A DNA stretch of 64,000 nt from Trinickia dabaoshanensis. GTDB taxonomy: Bacteria; Pseudomonadota; Gammaproteobacteria; Burkholderiales; Burkholderiaceae. The translations under genes were made by a program, and so were the position numbers. The stretch is from assembly GCF_002879885.1 (NCBI RefSeq), contig NZ_PNYA01000038.1, forward strand, positions 1 to 64,000, read 5' to 3'. The notes beneath the pieces were generated by a model. That model did not search any database. It saw only the letters and a program-made list of their open reading frames with translations, and had not been told where the DNA came from. Shown here in pieces: positions 63,180 to 64,000 of this stretch. Positions within the stretch are counted from its first letter, which is position 1. Each line of letters starts with the position of its first letter.

Positions 63180-64000
63180 ATGAAAATCTACATAGCCGGT
63201 TTCCAGCACGAGACGAATACGTTTGTCGAGACGCCTGCGGGCTACGAGGCGTTCAACGAAGCATTCGGACCCGTCCGCCGCGGCGAGGCGGTTAATCAGC
63301 TCATTTCGCTGAACGTACCGATCGGTGGATTCTTGTCGGCCATCAAGGAGACCGACCACGAAATCATTCCGGGCGTGTGGGCGGTCGCCACTCCGTCGGG
63401 CCGCGTCACGAAGGATGCCTACGAAAGAATCGTAGGCGAGATTCTCGACGGCATTCGTCACGCCGAAGCGGACGCCGTCTATCTGGACTTACATGGTGCG
63501 ATGGTCGCCGAACATTTCGACGACGGAGAGGGCGAGCTTTTGCGGCGCGTTCGCGAGATCGTGGGCCCGGCCATCCCTGTCATCGCGTCACTCGATTTGC
63601 ACGCAAACGTCACCCAGTGCATGCTCGAGCAATCGGACGGACTCGTCGCCTATCGCACCTATCCGCATGTCGATATGGCCGAGGCGGGACGGCGCGCGGC
63701 GCGCTTGCTGTACTCGCGCATCGATGCGGGCGGGCAGTGGCGGAAATACGCTCGGCGTGTGCCGTTCCTCATTCCGATCAACGCCATGTGCACGGATGCC
63801 GAGCCGTCGCGTGGGCTCTATGCGCAGTTGGAATCCCTCGAACACGGCGCGGTGGCCTCGTTGTCATTCACGCCGGGCTTTCCGGCGGCGGATTTTCCGG
63901 AGTGCGGACCGTTGGTCTTCGGCTACGGCACGGACGCGGACGAACTATCGCGCGTGGTCGATGCGCTGCACGAACGAGTGGTCTCGAACGAGCGCGATTG
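63180..64000 (+). CDS. M81-family metallopeptidase (MlrC-like), N-terminal part
   Basis: The open frame from ATG 63180 runs off the window (273 codons visible). GGAG precedes the start by five bases. Motifs HETNTF (residues 10-15), YLDLHGAMVAEHFDDGEGEL, SLDLHANVT and TYPHVDMAEAG are the M81/microcystinase-C zinc-binding signatures. MlrC-type enzymes cleave linear peptides or amide compounds; the substrate here is unknown. The rest of the C-terminal domain lies beyond the window. Confidence 0.85.
   Translation, partial: MKIYIAGFQHETNTFVETPAGYEAFNEAFGPVRRGEAVNQLISLNVPIGGFLSAIKETDHEIIPGVWAVATPSGRVTKDAYERIVGEILDGIRHAEADAVYLDLHGAMVAEHFDDGEGELLRRVREIVGPAIPVIASLDLHANVTQCMLEQSDGLVAYRTYPHVDMAEAGRRAARLLYSRIDAGGQWRKYARRVPFLIPINAMCTDAEPSRGLYAQLESLEHGAVASLSFTPGFPAADFPECGPLVFGYGTDADELSRVVDALHERVVSNERD

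Overview
The window looks like part of a GC-rich beta-proteobacterial chromosome of the Burkholderia / Paraburkholderia / Trinickia type. The evidence is the trimeric porin beside the cysN tail, the ThuEFGK/ThuAB sugar locus, the FNR/NsrR/single-subunit NorB set, a fused phosphatase-sulfide quinone oxidoreductase, and strongly GC-biased codon use. This is a family-resemblance judgement; no database search was run.

Layout. 1-2 kb: 3' end of cysN, a major porin with a strong terminator, and a glycine-zipper lipoprotein. 2-8.5 kb: an FNR-type oxygen sensor divergent from a six-gene ba3-like terminal oxidase operon that encodes three c-type cytochromes (seven haem-binding motifs). 8.5-11.6 kb: an inserted block (alpha/beta hydrolase, truncated carboxymuconolactone-decarboxylase-like protein, TetR regulator, large palindromic operator). 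It sits between two ~97% identical copies of the oxidase operon's last bases and terminator, with a decayed sulfite-exporter fragment on the left and the intact gene on the right. 11.6-16.2 kb: a sulfide detoxification locus (persulfide-sensor-like ArsR regulator, two YeeE/YedE proteins, PTP-SQR fusion, TauE exporter, and a divergent persulfide dioxygenase).

16.2-33 kb is a low-oxygen / nitric-oxide block: NsrR, HemN, a DNR-like CRP/FNR regulator, two DUF2249 proteins, two uncharacterised polytopic membrane proteins, a nitronate-monooxygenase-like flavoprotein, UbiU-UbiV-UbiT (oxygen-independent ubiquinone hydroxylation), anaerobic ribonucleotide reductase NrdD/NrdG, a DUF59 protein, quinol NO reductase NorB and a hemerythrin. 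NrdD's glycyl-radical domain is a separate 60-residue gene. FNR-like 14-mers precede most transcription units, and a 23-bp NsrR-like palindrome precedes norB. The genes supply haem, ubiquinone and dNTPs without oxygen and remove NO. No nitrite or nitrous oxide reductase is seen, so this suggests NO detoxification rather than denitrification.

33-37.5 kb: a DUF4258/HTH pair resembling a toxin-antitoxin module, then an OmpR-type regulator with a hybrid histidine kinase. 37.7-45.6 kb: trehalose-type ABC transporter with ThuA-like and ThuB-like enzymes and a LamB-like porin. 46-55 kb: a type VI secretion effector module (VgrG, Tle3-like lipase, Tla3-like adaptor, PAAR, lone TssF). 55-62.3 kb: two ECF sigma systems, chromate resistance chrB-chrA with an unusual nested inverted repeat over the chrB start, a YncE-like propeller, a cupredoxin and a DUF4142 protein. 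62.3-64 kb: a gene-poor stretch with a frameshifted small membrane protein gene, then the start of an M81 (MlrC-type) metallopeptidase that runs off the window.
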